A stretch of DNA of 11,307 nucleotides from Candidatus Aegiribacteria sp. (lineage in GTDB: Bacteria > Fermentibacterota > Fermentibacteria > Fermentibacterales > JCC-6): positions 1-11,307 of the forward strand of contig JAUVUL010000012.1 of assembly GCA_030600975.1 (NCBI GenBank). Direction: 5' to 3'. Positions 1-7,439 of the stretch are shown piece by piece. Within the stretch, counting starts at the first letter, position 1, and each line of letters begins with the position of its first letter. The notes under the pieces are model-generated. The model was given only the letters and a program-made list of their open reading frames with translations. It was not told the origin of the DNA and did no database searches. The translations under genes and the position numbers were made by a program.

Positions 1-752
1 ATACCGCAGGCAGGCTTCATGTGGATGATGACCTTATGAGAGAACTTGAGGGTATAAGCAGGGCTGCTCAGGCGTCCGAAACTCTTCTTGTACTCGATGG
101 CCTGTCCGGCCAGGATGCAGTGAACGTTGCGCTGGAATTCCAGGAAAGAATCGGATTTACCGGTTCGATCATCACCAAGATGGATGGTGATTCCAGAGGC
201 GGAGCCGCTCTTTCATTCAGGGCTGTAACCGGCAAACCGATAAAATTCCTTGGAACAGGTGAAGCTGTCGATGGTCTGGAACCAATGGACCCAGAACGAC
301 TTGCAGGAAGAATTCTGGGAATGGGCGATGTTGTAGGGCTGGTTGAAAAGGCTCAGGAGATGTTCGATATCAAGGAAGCGCAGAAGCTGGAGAAAAAGCT
401 CATCTCCAACTCCTTTACGCTGGAGGATTTTGCGAGAGAACTGAAACGCATCCGGAAGATGGGATCTCTCAGTGACCTCCTTGAAATGCTTCCGAAGAGC
501 ATGAGGCCTTCAGGAATGGATATTGACGAGTCTCAGTTCACCAGGATGTCCGCCATTATGAGTTCAATGACCGTCAGGGAAAGACTCCACCCGGAAATTA
601 TAAATGGAAGCAGGAGAAAGAGAATAGCGATGGGCAGCGGCACCAGAGTAAACGATGTGAACAGGCTGCTGCGGGAATTCAGATCGATGAAAAAAATGAT
701 GAAGCGGATGAGACCGGGAAGAGGAACAGGAATTCCCGGAATATTCCGCTGA
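1..752 (+). CDS. ffh: Signal recognition particle protein Ffh, 3' part (5' end outside window)
   Basis: Ffh is the GTPase of the bacterial signal recognition particle. It binds 4.5S RNA and hydrophobic signal sequences and delivers ribosomes to FtsY at the membrane. The frame is open from base 3, so the gene began to the left and about 249 codons are visible. The first residues read TAGRLH, the end of the SRP-GTPase DTAGR motif. TKMDGDSRGGAAL (G4 region) and LEPMDPERLAGRILGMGD (end of the NG domain) follow. The M domain then begins near SNSFTLEDF and holds the methionine-rich helices and the RNA-binding stretch around RKRIAMGSGT. The tail KKMMKRMRPGRG is basic and Met-rich as expected. The GTG at base 21 is an internal valine, not a start. 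The stop lies 14 bases before rpsP, so the two are probably co-transcribed. Confidence 0.97.
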   Translation, partial: TAGRLHVDDDLMRELEGISRAAQASETLLVLDGLSGQDAVNVALEFQERIGFTGSIITKMDGDSRGGAALSFRAVTGKPIKFLGTGEAVDGLEPMDPERLAGRILGMGDVVGLVEKAQEMFDIKEAQKLEKKLISNSFTLEDFARELKRIRKMGSLSDLLEMLPKSMRPSGMDIDESQFTRMSAIMSSMTVRERLHPEIINGSRRKRIAMGSGTRVNDVNRLLREFRSMKKMMKRMRPGRGTGIPGIFR

Positions 753-766
753 TATGGAGGTTAAGC

Positions 767-1087
767 TTGGTAATAATCCGTCTAAAACGAATGGGAAGCA
801 AGGGACAGCCTTCTTTCAGAATTGTAGCCGCAGATAGCCGTAAAGCACCCAGCGGCAGGTTTCTGGAAAGCTTCGGCTACTATGACCCCCTTCGCAAACC
901 CTTTGAAGTAAAAATCGATGAAGAGAGAGTTTTCCACTGGCTTGGTAACGGTGCTCAGGTATCCGATACAGTAAGAAATCTACTTAAGAAAACCGGAACC
1001 TGGAAGAAGTGGCATCAACTGTCTTCCGGTGATGGTGAAGTTAAACCGGAAGTGATTTTCATAAAAGGTGAAAACAGAACTTCGTAA
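767..1087 (+). CDS. rpsP: 30S ribosomal protein S16
   Basis: S16 is a small 30S subunit protein needed for subunit assembly. The 106-residue product opens with VIIRLKRMGSKGQPSFRIVAADSR and continues with GRFLESFGYYDP, which is diagnostic for the family. The residues around VSDTVRNLLKKTGTW match the usual C-terminal helix. A short charged tail after residue 85 makes it slightly longer than the shortest family members. The start is TTG, preceded by GGAGG at 756-760 with six bases of spacing, and no ATG lies nearby in frame at a better place. The gene follows ffh by 14 bases. Confidence 0.96.
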   Translation: MVIIRLKRMGSKGQPSFRIVAADSRKAPSGRFLESFGYYDPLRKPFEVKIDEERVFHWLGNGAQVSDTVRNLLKKTGTWKKWHQLSSGDGEVKPEVIFIKGENRTS

Positions 1088-1137
1088 TTTCCTGGTGCGT
1101 TTGCAGGCTGAACTGACATCTAAACTGGAGGGTTCTC

Positions 1138-1368
1138 ATGAAAGAGCTTGTTGAACTTATGGCCAAAATACTTGTTGCAGATCCTGATGCTGTTTCTGTT
1201 GAAGAAACAGTCGAGGAGGATGTTACCATCTACGAATTGAAGGTCGCCGAGAGCGATCTGGGCAGGGTTATAGGCCGCGAAGGTAAAATCGCAAAGGCTA
1301 TGCGACTTATTATCAGATCAGCTGCTGCCCGTCTGGAGCAGAAAGCTACAGTCAGAATTATTGACTGA
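1138..1368 (+). CDS. khpA: KhpA-type KH-domain RNA-binding protein
   Basis: This 76-residue protein is a single KH domain of the KhpA (YlqC, UPF0109) family, a small RNA chaperone that in other bacteria pairs with KhpB/Jag. The family normally sits between rpsP and rimM, as here. The KH signature is visible at about residues 38-48 (DLGRVIGREGKIAKAMR), with the RNA-backbone-gripping GxxG loop as GREG. The start is ATG with a GGAGG at 1127-1131. The stop codon overlaps the first bases of rimM by eight, consistent with coupled translation. No KhpB gene is visible in the window. Confidence 0.92.
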   Translation: MKELVELMAKILVADPDAVSVEETVEEDVTIYELKVAESDLGRVIGREGKIAKAMRLIIRSAAARLEQKATVRIID

Positions 1369-1891
1369 TTCCAACAGCTCAGTTCCCGACGATATCGTAT
1401 ATCTCGGGTACGTAGAAAAGACACATGGCCTGAAGGGTGGACTGAGAGTCCGGCTTTTCCAGGGGAACGGAACTCCTGATGTTTCGGTTGGAACGGTGAT
1501 TCTGCTCAACGGGAGCAGACGTCTTACAGTAAGTCGATGCACCTATGGAGGAGGCTCAAGGTTCAATCTCACCTTCAGGGAGATTGGTAACAGGGATGAT
1601 GCCGAGGAATTAAGAAACGGCTCAATCTACATATCAAGGGATGAAGCCGATGCAATGCTGGGATTCATACCTCTTTACAATTTCACAGGGCTGGAGATCC
1701 TGTCCCGTGGATGCCGCATGAGGGTAGTTGATGTCGAGCCTGCCGGCGTGAATCCGATGCTTCTTGTGGAGAATAATGGAAACAGGTTTCATGTTCCCGT
1801 TGTTCTTGTGATGAACGTAGGATCGATAGACTGGAAGGAAAAAGTGATTGAGCTTGACCTTCCTGAAGGACTGGAAGAGCTTCCGTTGTAA
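1361..1891 (+). CDS. rimM: Ribosome maturation factor RimM
   Basis: RimM helps 16S rRNA processing and assembly of the 30S head, and it binds S19. The 176-residue protein has the RimM N-terminal barrel, starting YLGYVEKTHGLKGGLRV (family pattern G.I...HG..G.v) at about residues 14-30. A PRC-barrel half follows from about residue 100 (LYNFTGLEI), through VNPMLLVENNGNRFHVPVV to the end (IELDLPEGLEEL). The likely start is TTG at 1361, overlapping khpA by eight bases. No ATG or GTG lies between it and the conserved core, and no clear Shine-Dalgarno is present, so re-initiation from khpA is plausible. Confidence 0.93.
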   Translation: MTDSNSSVPDDIVYLGYVEKTHGLKGGLRVRLFQGNGTPDVSVGTVILLNGSRRLTVSRCTYGGGSRFNLTFREIGNRDDAEELRNGSIYISRDEADAMLGFIPLYNFTGLEILSRGCRMRVVDVEPAGVNPMLLVENNGNRFHVPVVLVMNVGSIDWKEKVIELDLPEGLEELPL

Positions 1892-1893
1892 TT

Positions 1894-1897
1894 GGAG
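1894..1897 (+). promoter_or_regulatory. Ribosome binding site deciding the trmD start
   Basis: GGAG lies three bases after the rimM stop and six bases before ATG 1904. It overlaps the coding part of the longer TTG-initiated alternative at 1892, which itself has no Shine-Dalgarno. This favours ATG 1904. Confidence 0.75.
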
Positions 1898-1903
1898 CTT
1901 GAG

Positions 1904-2656
1904 ATGAGGGCAGCCGTTGCTACATTGTTCCCGGAGCTGTTTTCTCCATTCATGGAATGCGGGATCGTCGGAAGGGCTGTTGAGAAAGGCTTGATAGATC
2001 TTTCAATCCTGGATATCAGAAACAGGGCTGTTGACGACAGAGGTTCGGTTGATGATTACCAGTTCGGCGGTGGCGCCGGGATGCTTTTAAGACCGGAACC
2101 ATTGTTTGAAACACTTGAGCGGATACCCTGGAGGGAGGATGCGAGAGTCATCTTCATGACACCCCAGGGGAGAAGGCTGGATCAAGAACTTGTATGTGAC
2201 CTTGCTGAGTCCGGCAGGATGATAATATTCTGCGGCAGGTATGGTGGAATCGATCAAAGGTTCAGGGATTCCGCCGTAACCGACGAAATAAGTGTGAGTG
2301 ATGCGGTGGTATCAGGTGGTGAAATACCGGCCATGTTCCTTCTGGAAGCGGTGTTCAGATGGCTCCCGGGAGTTCTGGGAAGGATGGAATCCGCTCAATC
2401 GGATTCATTCGCTACTGGATTGCTGGACTATCCGAGGTATACAAGGCCTGCCGATTATAGAGGTATGAGTATTCCGGAGGTTATTATTTCTGGAAACCAT
2501 TCGGAGATAGAGGACTGGAGATTCAGAGCAGCACTGGAGCTGACAAGGAGAAGACGACCGGATCTGATCGATTCGGAAAGTGAAGCGAATTTAAAGGAAC
2601 GATTTATACGCTCGCTACGGCTGGCAGATAGACAGAAGGAGCAGAACAATGGATGA
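1904..2656 (+). CDS. trmD: tRNA (guanine-N1)-methyltransferase TrmD
   Basis: TrmD methylates G37 at N1 in tRNAs with G at position 36, using S-adenosylmethionine, and so prevents +1 frameshifting. It is a SPOUT-class knotted dimer. The product (250 aa) starts [13 protein letters not shown], like the family's M...vlTlFPe.F. It carries [19 protein letters not shown] (about 109-119), the knot segment [17 protein letters not shown] and [11 protein letters not shown] with the catalytic Asp near 175. It also has the C-terminal signature [17 protein letters not shown] chose ATG 1904 over an in-frame TTG at 1892 because GGAG at 1894-1897 sits six bases before it and the family begins exactly there. 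The usual YEGID is YGGID here, an unusual residue at a position that also varies in some FCB bacteria. The gene overlaps rplS by eight bases. Confidence 0.96.
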   Translation: MRAAVATLFPELFSPFMECGIVGRAVEKGLIDLSILDIRNRAVDDRGSVDDYQFGGGAGMLLRPEPLFETLERIPWREDARVIFMTPQGRRLDQELVCDLAESGRMIIFCGRYGGIDQRFRDSAVTDEISVSDAVVSGGEIPAMFLLEAVFRWLPGVLGRMESAQSDSFATGLLDYPRYTRPADYRGMSIPEVIISGNHSEIEDWRFRAALELTRRRRPDLIDSESEANLKERFIRSLRLADRQKEQNNG

Positions 2657-3011
2657 TATTATTAGAAGCGTTGAATCCTCTCAGATCAGGGATGATTATC
2701 CCGAGTTCAGATCAGGGGATACTGTGAAGGTTCACTTTACGGTTGTGGAAGGCGACAAGACCAGAGTACAGATCTTCCAGGGAGTGGTCATCTCCCGGAG
2801 GGGAGGTGGAACTTCCGAGTCGTTCACCGTAAGGAAAATATCAGGCGGCATAAGCGTTGAGAGGGTGTTCCCGCTCAATTCACCTCTTATCGCGAAGATC
2901 GAAGTAACCAGAGCAGGGAAGGTCCGCAGGGCCAAGCTCTTCTACCTTCGTGGCAAAAAGGGCAAGGCCGCAAGGATTAAAGAGAAGAAGACATTCGGCG
3001 CAAGGAACTGA
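2649..3011 (+). CDS. rplS: 50S ribosomal protein L19
   Basis: L19 is a 50S protein at the interface with the 30S subunit. The 120-residue product contains the typical core [22 protein letters not shown], then [35 protein letters not shown] and the basic end [20 protein letters not shown]. The start is ATG 2649 inside the end of trmD (eight-base overlap). An AAGGAG at 2637-2642 is correctly spaced, so the pair is probably translationally coupled. The 3' end overlaps the longest possible rnhB frame. Confidence 0.97.
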   Translation: MDDIIRSVESSQIRDDYPEFRSGDTVKVHFTVVEGDKTRVQIFQGVVISRRGGGTSESFTVRKISGGISVERVFPLNSPLIAKIEVTRAGKVRRAKLFYLRGKKGKAARIKEKKTFGARN

Positions 3012-3642
3012 TACTACGGAAACTAAGCTTCACCTGTTCGATGAGAATTTCCGATCGAGATTTTCTGTATTCGCAGGGATGGATGAGGCGGGGAGAGGCC
3101 CCCTTGCCGGCCCCCTTGTAGCAGCAGTGGTAATCCTCCCCAGAGAGACTGTTCTGACGGAGGTCGACGACAGTAAGAAACTCTCCGGCAGTAAGCGCAG
3201 GCGGCTCTTCCCGTTGATCATTGAAGAATCGAAATACTGTTCAACAGGCATTGTTGAATCTTCCGAGATCGACATGGTGGGTATGGCTGAAGCCGTGCGC
3301 CTTTCCTTCACTCGAGCTGCCGGGGCACTGGGCATACCTGTTGATCTCTTTCTCATCGATGGCCTTCCGGTAAGGAATCTGAACATTCCAGCGGAATTCA
3401 TCGTAAAAGGTGATTCGAAAAGTCTTTCAATTGCTGCTGCCAGCATAATTGCCAAGGTCACGAGAGACGATATCATGATAAAGGCCGACGGGAAGTATCC
3501 CGGTTACGGTTTCGCTTCCAATAAAGGTTACGGCACGAGAGACCATATTGAAGCAATCAGGAAATTCGGTCCTTCTCCGATTCACAGGATGTCCTTCGCT
3601 CCCATGAAGAACGACATGCAGCTGAGGCTCCGCTTTGAGTGA
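2950..3642 (+). CDS. rnhB: Ribonuclease HII (start uncertain)
   Basis: RNase HII cuts the RNA strand at ribonucleotides in DNA-RNA duplexes, beginning ribonucleotide excision repair and removing primers. The conserved [14 protein letters not shown] supplies the first two metal-binding residues (D45, E46 in this frame). LFLIDGLP gives D137 and AKVTRDD gives D173, so all four family acidic residues are present. The end [16 protein letters not shown]...[10 protein letters not shown] is also typical. The only upstream GTG/ATG/TTG in frame is GTG 2950, which overlaps rplS by 62 bases and adds a very basic, non-homologous stretch (residues 2-25) without a Shine-Dalgarno. The next standard start, ATG 3079, falls inside the catalytic motif. 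A CTG at 3034 would give a family-like N-terminus. The gene identity is secure, the first codon is not. Confidence 0.93.
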   Translation: MAKRARPQGLKRRRHSAQGTDTTETKLHLFDENFRSRFSVFAGMDEAGRGPLAGPLVAAVVILPRETVLTEVDDSKKLSGSKRRRLFPLIIEESKYCSTGIVESSEIDMVGMAEAVRLSFTRAAGALGIPVDLFLIDGLPVRNLNIPAEFIVKGDSKSLSIAAASIIAKVTRDDIMIKADGKYPGYGFASNKGYGTRDHIEAIRKFGPSPIHRMSFAPMKNDMQLRLRFE

Positions 3643-3994
3643 TGTCTCCAGGGAAGCCGAATCCTTCGTTTGCCGATGGCTTGAGGAGAGGGGATGGAGT
3701 ATCGAAGTCCGGAATTTCAGAACACGCAGGTCAGAGATCGATATAGTTGCAAGAAAAGAAGATGTACTCTCCTTCGTTGAAGTGAAATTCGCTTCCGACA
3801 ATTCTGCTACGCTTACACTTGATAAAATAGATTCAGAAAAACAGGCAAGAATTGTACACGCCGCCTCGGCTTACATCTCAGCGAAACCTCCTTCAGGCCA
3901 GATACGCTTTGATGTGGCTGTTGTAAGGGGCTCATCAATGAACCTCCGAATGGATACTTACCTTGAGGATGCCTTCCGCCCTGACCTGATGTAG
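3635..3994 (+). CDS. YraN/UPF0102 family protein with nuclease-like fold
   Basis: This 119-residue protein belongs to the YraN (UPF0102) family, which often follows rnhB. Family members have a restriction-endonuclease-like fold and no settled function. The core reads SEIDIVARKEDVLSFVEVKF, so E34, D36, E49 and K51 form the E-x-D...E-x-K constellation expected of a PD-(D/E)xK site. Later residues HAASAYIS and IRFDVAVVRG match the family's closing helix and strand. The start is TTG 3635, which overlaps the rnhB stop by eight bases. It is probably the last gene of the operon, because the next gene lies on the opposite strand. Confidence 0.88.
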   Translation: MSDVSREAESFVCRWLEERGWSIEVRNFRTRRSEIDIVARKEDVLSFVEVKFASDNSATLTLDKIDSEKQARIVHAASAYISAKPPSGQIRFDVAVVRGSSMNLRMDTYLEDAFRPDLM

Positions 3995-4063
3995 TCTGCA
4001 GTCTGACACGATATATCCGGCTGGTTTCTGTAATGAATGCAAAGCGTTACTGCTGATATCCTG

Positions 4064-4267
4064 TCAGATTTGAAGCAATATCAGAAGACCTGCAAGGGCA
4101 GCAGCAGTTACAACGATTCCTGCAGCAACGTAGACTATGACCATAGATGCCTGATCGAGGAACTGGATATTGTGGCGAAAACCGTTGAATCGCCTGATGA
4201 GAGAACTCCTGTCATCGATATCGCCCTGCAACAGATCCATATAGTGAACGCATGTTTTTCGCAACAT
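4064..4267 (-). CDS. Small single-helix membrane protein, unrecognised
   Basis: I do not recognise this 67-residue product. Its N-terminal two thirds are charged (for example DIDDRSSLIRRFNGFRHN). The C-terminus is one strongly hydrophobic segment, about residues 42-67 (SMVIVYVAAGIVVTAAALAG onward), that would span the membrane. It resembles a tail-anchored or membrane-tethered small protein, and no signal peptide is seen. I chose ATG 4267 because GGAGG at 4276-4280 lies eight bases upstream. An in-frame TTG at 4282 would place that site in its own second codon. It converges on yraN and diverges from the solenoid gene at 4438. A 95-codon frame on the plus strand covers the same bases but is low-complexity and lacks a ribosome site. 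Confidence 0.6.
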   Translation of the reverse strand: MLRKTCVHYMDLLQGDIDDRSSLIRRFNGFRHNIQFLDQASMVIVYVAAGIVVTAAALAGLLILLQI

Positions 4268-4275
4268 AGTCTGAT

Positions 4276-4280
4276 CCTCC
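4276..4280 (-). promoter_or_regulatory. Ribosome binding site of the small membrane-protein gene
   Basis: On the minus strand the sequence is GGAGG followed by eight bases and ATG 4267. Its quality supports the minus-strand reading over the overlapping plus-strand frame and decides the start. Confidence 0.6.
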
Positions 4281-4437
4281 AACTATCTAAACACCGAAGA
4301 GGAAGATTTGGTTTCTTCTTTTAAGTGGATCTTTCTGTTTATTTTCCCCTTATTACAGGTTCGAATTGAAAGAATATTGTATGATTGGGTTGGATATGAT
4401 TCTGTCAGGACTAAATCTGTGAAACGGAGAATAAGAG

Positions 4438-4986
4438 ATGGTTGTTAATAAACCTGGTGAAAGCAAGACTACAGCTAAAAGCGGCAAAGAAGCTGAGTCT
4501 GTTGGTAAAACCATAAATATCTCTCGAACAAATGCTGATGAGATAAATGGTGATTCAATTACAATGCGACAGGTTACTGTACGGTCTGTTCAGGGGGATA
4601 AACTACTTGTGCGTCAGGGGGGAATAGTAAGAGCTCAGACCAGACAATTAAAGATAATCCAGGAAGGAGCGGCTATAATCCAGACTGAAAAGGCCGATCT
4701 TTCTACTTCCGGTTCAGTTTAAATACTCTCCAGGGGTGATGTCAGTATGGACCAGTCTGGCTCTGAACTGCTTCTATCCCAGGGAAAAATATCCATGGAT
4801 CAATCAGGTGTTATCGCCATGGCTGCTAACAGAATTGAAGTAAAAAACAGCAGTGCAGTTTTTATGATTGCGCATAACGTTGAAGGTTCAGTCAACACCA
4901 TGTTCGGTCCTCGCGGATCATTGATATTTGGTGCTGCTGCCGGTCTGGTTGCGGGGTTGTTTTATCTTTTTGGAAGAAGAAAGTAA
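4438..4986 (+). pseudogene. Repeat (beta-solenoid-like) protein with C-terminal membrane anchor, interrupted by in-frame TAA
   Basis: The first frame runs from ATG 4438 (GGAG at 4426-4429) for 94 codons to TAA at 4720-4722. The same frame is open again immediately after the stop and continues to 4986, with an ATG at 4747. From about residue 46 the protein consists of 15-16-residue units, such as RQGGIVRAQTRQLKI, DQSGSELLLSQGKISM and DQSGVIAMAANRIEVK. Alternating hydrophobic residues suggest a beta-solenoid. The eight codons between stop and ATG read ILSRGDVS and continue into MDQSG, matching the next unit LLSQGKISMDQSG. The stop takes a position that is Leu, Ala or Met in the other 16-residue units. 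The C-terminus GSLIFGAAAGLVAGLFYLFG then RRK is a single membrane helix. It could be a nonsense-mutated gene, a sequencing error, or two cooperating proteins, since AGGGGTGA at 4732-4739 could initiate at 4747. I do not recognise the family. Confidence 0.6.
4747..4986 (+). CDS. Possible separately translated C-terminal half of the solenoid protein
   Basis: If the TAA at 4720 is real and the locus is still expressed, this 79-residue product could be made on its own from ATG 4747. AGGGGTGA at 4732-4739 lies seven bases before it and resembles a Shine-Dalgarno. The product would hold three repeat units (DQSGSELLLSQGKISM, DQSGVIAMAANRIEVK, NSSAVFMIAHNVEGSV). The membrane anchor at about residues 57-76 follows, with RRK at the end. 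There is no signal peptide, so tail anchoring with the repeats in the cytoplasm is the simplest topology. This is the alternative reading of the interrupted locus at 4438-4986. Confidence 0.4.
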   Translation: MDQSGSELLLSQGKISMDQSGVIAMAANRIEVKNSSAVFMIAHNVEGSVNTMFGPRGSLIFGAAAGLVAGLFYLFGRRK

Positions 4987-5062
4987 GAATCTGAGTAAAT
5001 AATTCAAGGGGCCAGCCGGTTCTTCAGCATTATCAGGATCGAGCAGGATATGCAGGCTGGAA

Positions 5063-7351
5063 TTATGTTTTGATTACTTCGCGTATGCTCGATTCGATTT
5101 TCCCGAGTGTATAAGGTTTCATAATAACCCCCTTGAAACCGTATTCCCTGTAATGAGCCATAACCGGATCCGTGGAATATCCGCTTGATACAATCGCCCT
5201 GATATCAGGGTCGATTTTCCTCAGTTTCTCTATCGTTTCCTTTCCACCTTTTCCTCCGGGGATTGTCAGATCCAGAATCACAAGCTTGAAAGGTTTACCG
5301 TTCAGCCTTGCGTTGCAGTATTTTTCTATCGCTTCATCTCCATTCCTGGTGCACTCGATATCATACCCAAGATGTTCAAGCATGCTGGAAACAGTGGTTC
5401 TTACGATATCCTTGTCGTCCATGATGAGGATTCGTCCTTCATGAGTCTCGGAGTAATCCTTTTTATCAGTGTTCCCGATTACCTTCTCGTTTGATGCGGG
5501 GAGATGGATGATGAAAGTAGTTCCAATACCGTATCTACTTTTCGCTATGATATTTCCATCATGTTTCTTTATTATCGAAAAAGCGGTTGTAAGGCCCAGA
5601 CCACTCCCTTTCTTTTTTGTTGAAAAAAAAGGATCGAATATCTTCGAAAAATGATCTTCCGATATACCTGTGCCTTTATCGCTTATCTCCATTTTCACGT
5701 ATCTTCCCGGATTCAGATGCATGGAGGTATCGAAGTCAATTTCCGCATTCCCTGCCTTGATCAGCACCTCTCCTCCATCCGGCATAGATTGGTCGGCGTT
5801 GATGATGATATTCTGTATAACCTGGCTGATCTGTCCTTTGTCCGCATTCACCGACCAGAGATCGCAGGGAATATCATACGATACGTTTACATTTGAACCG
5901 CTCAGAACGAAATCTGCTGATTGTCTCAGCAGTTCATTGATGGAGAGATTCTCTCTTACAGGTACTCCTCCCTTAGCGAAGGTCAGAAGCTGGTGGGTCA
6001 GACTGGATGCCTTGTTTGAGGCGTTCTCCGAGTTAGAGAGAATCCTGTAGATATCGCTTTCTGGCTCAGACATTGTTTTTGCGAGGGATATGTTGCCAAG
6101 GATGCCTGTGAGGAAGTTGTTGAAATCGTGCGCTATGCCTCCTGCAAAAATCCCAAGGGATTCCAGTCTCTGGACTTTCTGTCTCTCCTCGTCAAGCTTC
6201 AGCTGAACAGAAATATCTCTTCCCATTCCAAGTATGGCGTATTCACCCTGATAAGTAATAATCCTGGCGGATAGTTCCATAAACCTGATCTGTCCGTCCT
6301 TTGAGATAATCCTGGTCTGATAGACGCTTGGGATGTTCTTTCCTATAGATCTGTTTCTTTCGTATTCCTCGATTCCTGACCTGTCATCGGGATGAATCAA
6401 CTGCAGGAAATCCAGATCATACAATTCTTCTTTGCTATAACCGGTGAATTCGCATACACGATCATTGACAAAGAGAAACCTGTTTCCCTTGTAGATGTAG
6501 ATGCAATCATGACTCTGTTCGACAAGAGTGCGGTATTTGTCCTCGCTTTCGCGCAGAGCCTCTTCCATTTTTCTTCGCTCGGTGATGTTCCTTCCAAAAC
6601 TCAGAGTACCTGTAATTTCTCCGTCCTCGTACAGGGGAATCGTCTGAACCAGAAGAACGTCCTCATTTCCTTTATCATCGACTATTCTGGTTTCATACTC
6701 GTTGATATTTCCATTCAAAGTATCCAGGAATAACGCTTGGACGTGTTCCAGATCATCGGGATGAATAGCAGGTGAGAAATTCTTTCCTTTCAAATCAATA
6801 CTTTTGCAATCGGACATTTCTTCGGCGTGCCTGTTGACGAATACGAAATTTCCTTTCGTATCAAGCTGCCAGATGTACTCTCTCGCATTCTCAACTACCG
6901 TTCTGTATTTCAATTCAGATTCCCTGACGATCTCTTCCGCCTTTTTTCTTTTGGTGATATCCTGCACGAGCGTAATAAACTGTTCTACGGAGCCATCCTC
7001 TTTCCTGATGCACTTCGATGAGATATTAACAATAATGATGTTGTCGTCTTTGCGAATGAGACGTTTTTCAAGCGAATAACCGTTCACGTCACCTGAAAGT
7101 ACTTGATTGAGTTTTGCTTCATTAATTTGCAGGTCATCAGGATGGGAAATATCAGACCACTTGATCCTTAGTAACTCTTCCATAGTATAGCCGAGCATAT
7201 CACACAGGAAATTGTTGACTTCAATAATATTTCTCTCAGGCGTGATTACTGCCATACCGATCAGCCCGAGTTCGAAATATTTCCTGATCTGTTCCTCATT
7301 CAACTGTAATAACTCCTTCTCAAGAGGATCGAACACTCTATATTTTAACAT
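5063..7351 (-). CDS. Soluble hybrid histidine kinase: three PAS domains, HisKA, HATPase, receiver
   Basis: The 762-residue protein is a cytoplasmic sensory kinase with no membrane segment. PAS domains lie at about residues 20-138, 146-264 and 272-388, each ending in a typical PAC tail (FITLVQDITKRK, GTLSFGRNITERR, AILGMGRDISVQ). HisKA has the phospho-acceptor H408 in GGIAHDFNN. The HATPase domain shows N518 in the N box, DKGTG at 558-562, FDPFFSTKKKGSGLGL at 572-587 and GIGTTF at 608-613. A C-terminal receiver (about 640-760) carries DD at 645-646, phospho-acceptor D694 in VILDL, S722/S723 and K745 in IMKPY, so it looks active. The ligand is unknown and no DNA-binding output domain is present. 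No partner regulator gene is adjacent. ATG 7351 has only a weak ribosome site, and a TTG at codon 17 preceded by AAGGAG is an alternative start. Confidence 0.95.
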   Translation of the reverse strand: MLKYRVFDPLEKELLQLNEEQIRKYFELGLIGMAVITPERNIIEVNNFLCDMLGYTMEELLRIKWSDISHPDDLQINEAKLNQVLSGDVNGYSLEKRLIRKDDNIIIVNISSKCIRKEDGSVEQFITLVQDITKRKKAEEIVRESELKYRTVVENAREYIWQLDTKGNFVFVNRHAEEMSDCKSIDLKGKNFSPAIHPDDLEHVQALFLDTLNGNINEYETRIVDDKGNEDVLLVQTIPLYEDGEITGTLSFGRNITERRKMEEALRESEDKYRTLVEQSHDCIYIYKGNRFLFVNDRVCEFTGYSKEELYDLDFLQLIHPDDRSGIEEYERNRSIGKNIPSVYQTRIISKDGQIRFMELSARIITYQGEYAILGMGRDISVQLKLDEERQKVQRLESLGIFAGGIAHDFNNFLTGILGNISLAKTMSEPESDIYRILSNSENASNKASSLTHQLLTFAKGGVPVRENLSINELLRQSADFVLSGSNVNVSYDIPCDLWSVNADKGQISQVIQNIIINADQSMPDGGEVLIKAGNAEIDFDTSMHLNPGRYVKMEISDKGTGISEDHFSKIFDPFFSTKKKGSGLGLTTAFSIIKKHDGNIIAKSRYGIGTTFIIHLPASNEKVIGNTDKKDYSETHEGRILIMDDKDIVRTTVSSMLEHLGYDIECTRNGDEAIEKYCNARLNGKPFKLVILDLTIPGGKGGKETIEKLRKIDPDIRAIVSSGYSTDPVMAHYREYGFKGVIMKPYTLGKIESSIREVIKT

Positions 7352-7439
7352 AACCGGATGATAAAACCGAAGTCAAAAGGGTAAAGACGGAGTCTGGTAA
7401 CAGGGAGCCGGATTTTCCACCGTCTGCAACACAGCCCTC

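Noticed and set aside
3030..3801. Long minus-strand frames opposite rnhB and yraN
   Set aside because: They are antisense shadows of two well-conserved genes and show no domain features.
3995..4063. Terminator for the housekeeping operon
   Set aside because: No hairpin followed by a T run is visible after yraN.
4037..4324. 95-codon plus-strand frame covering the small minus-strand gene
   Set aside because: It has no ribosome site and an unstructured composition, while the opposite strand has a good GGAGG-ATG and a clear membrane segment.
4360..4437. Sigma-70 promoter for the solenoid gene (TTGAAA 4366 with TATGAT 4380 or 4395)
   Set aside because: The spacers are 8 or 23 bases, neither acceptable.
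5012..5060. Inverted pair CCAGCC/GGCTGG between the convergent solenoid and kinase genes, as a terminator
   Set aside because: Only six base pairs with a 37-base loop and no T tract on either side, so it is too weak to call.
6392..6733. 113-codon plus-strand frame within the kinase gene
   Set aside because: The minus strand encodes intact PAS domains across it, so this frame is a shadow.
7385..7425. AGACGG/CCGTCT pair upstream of the transposase remnant as an IS end or bridge-RNA stem
   Set aside because: A six-base stem with a 29-base loop is expected by chance, and nothing ties it to the element.
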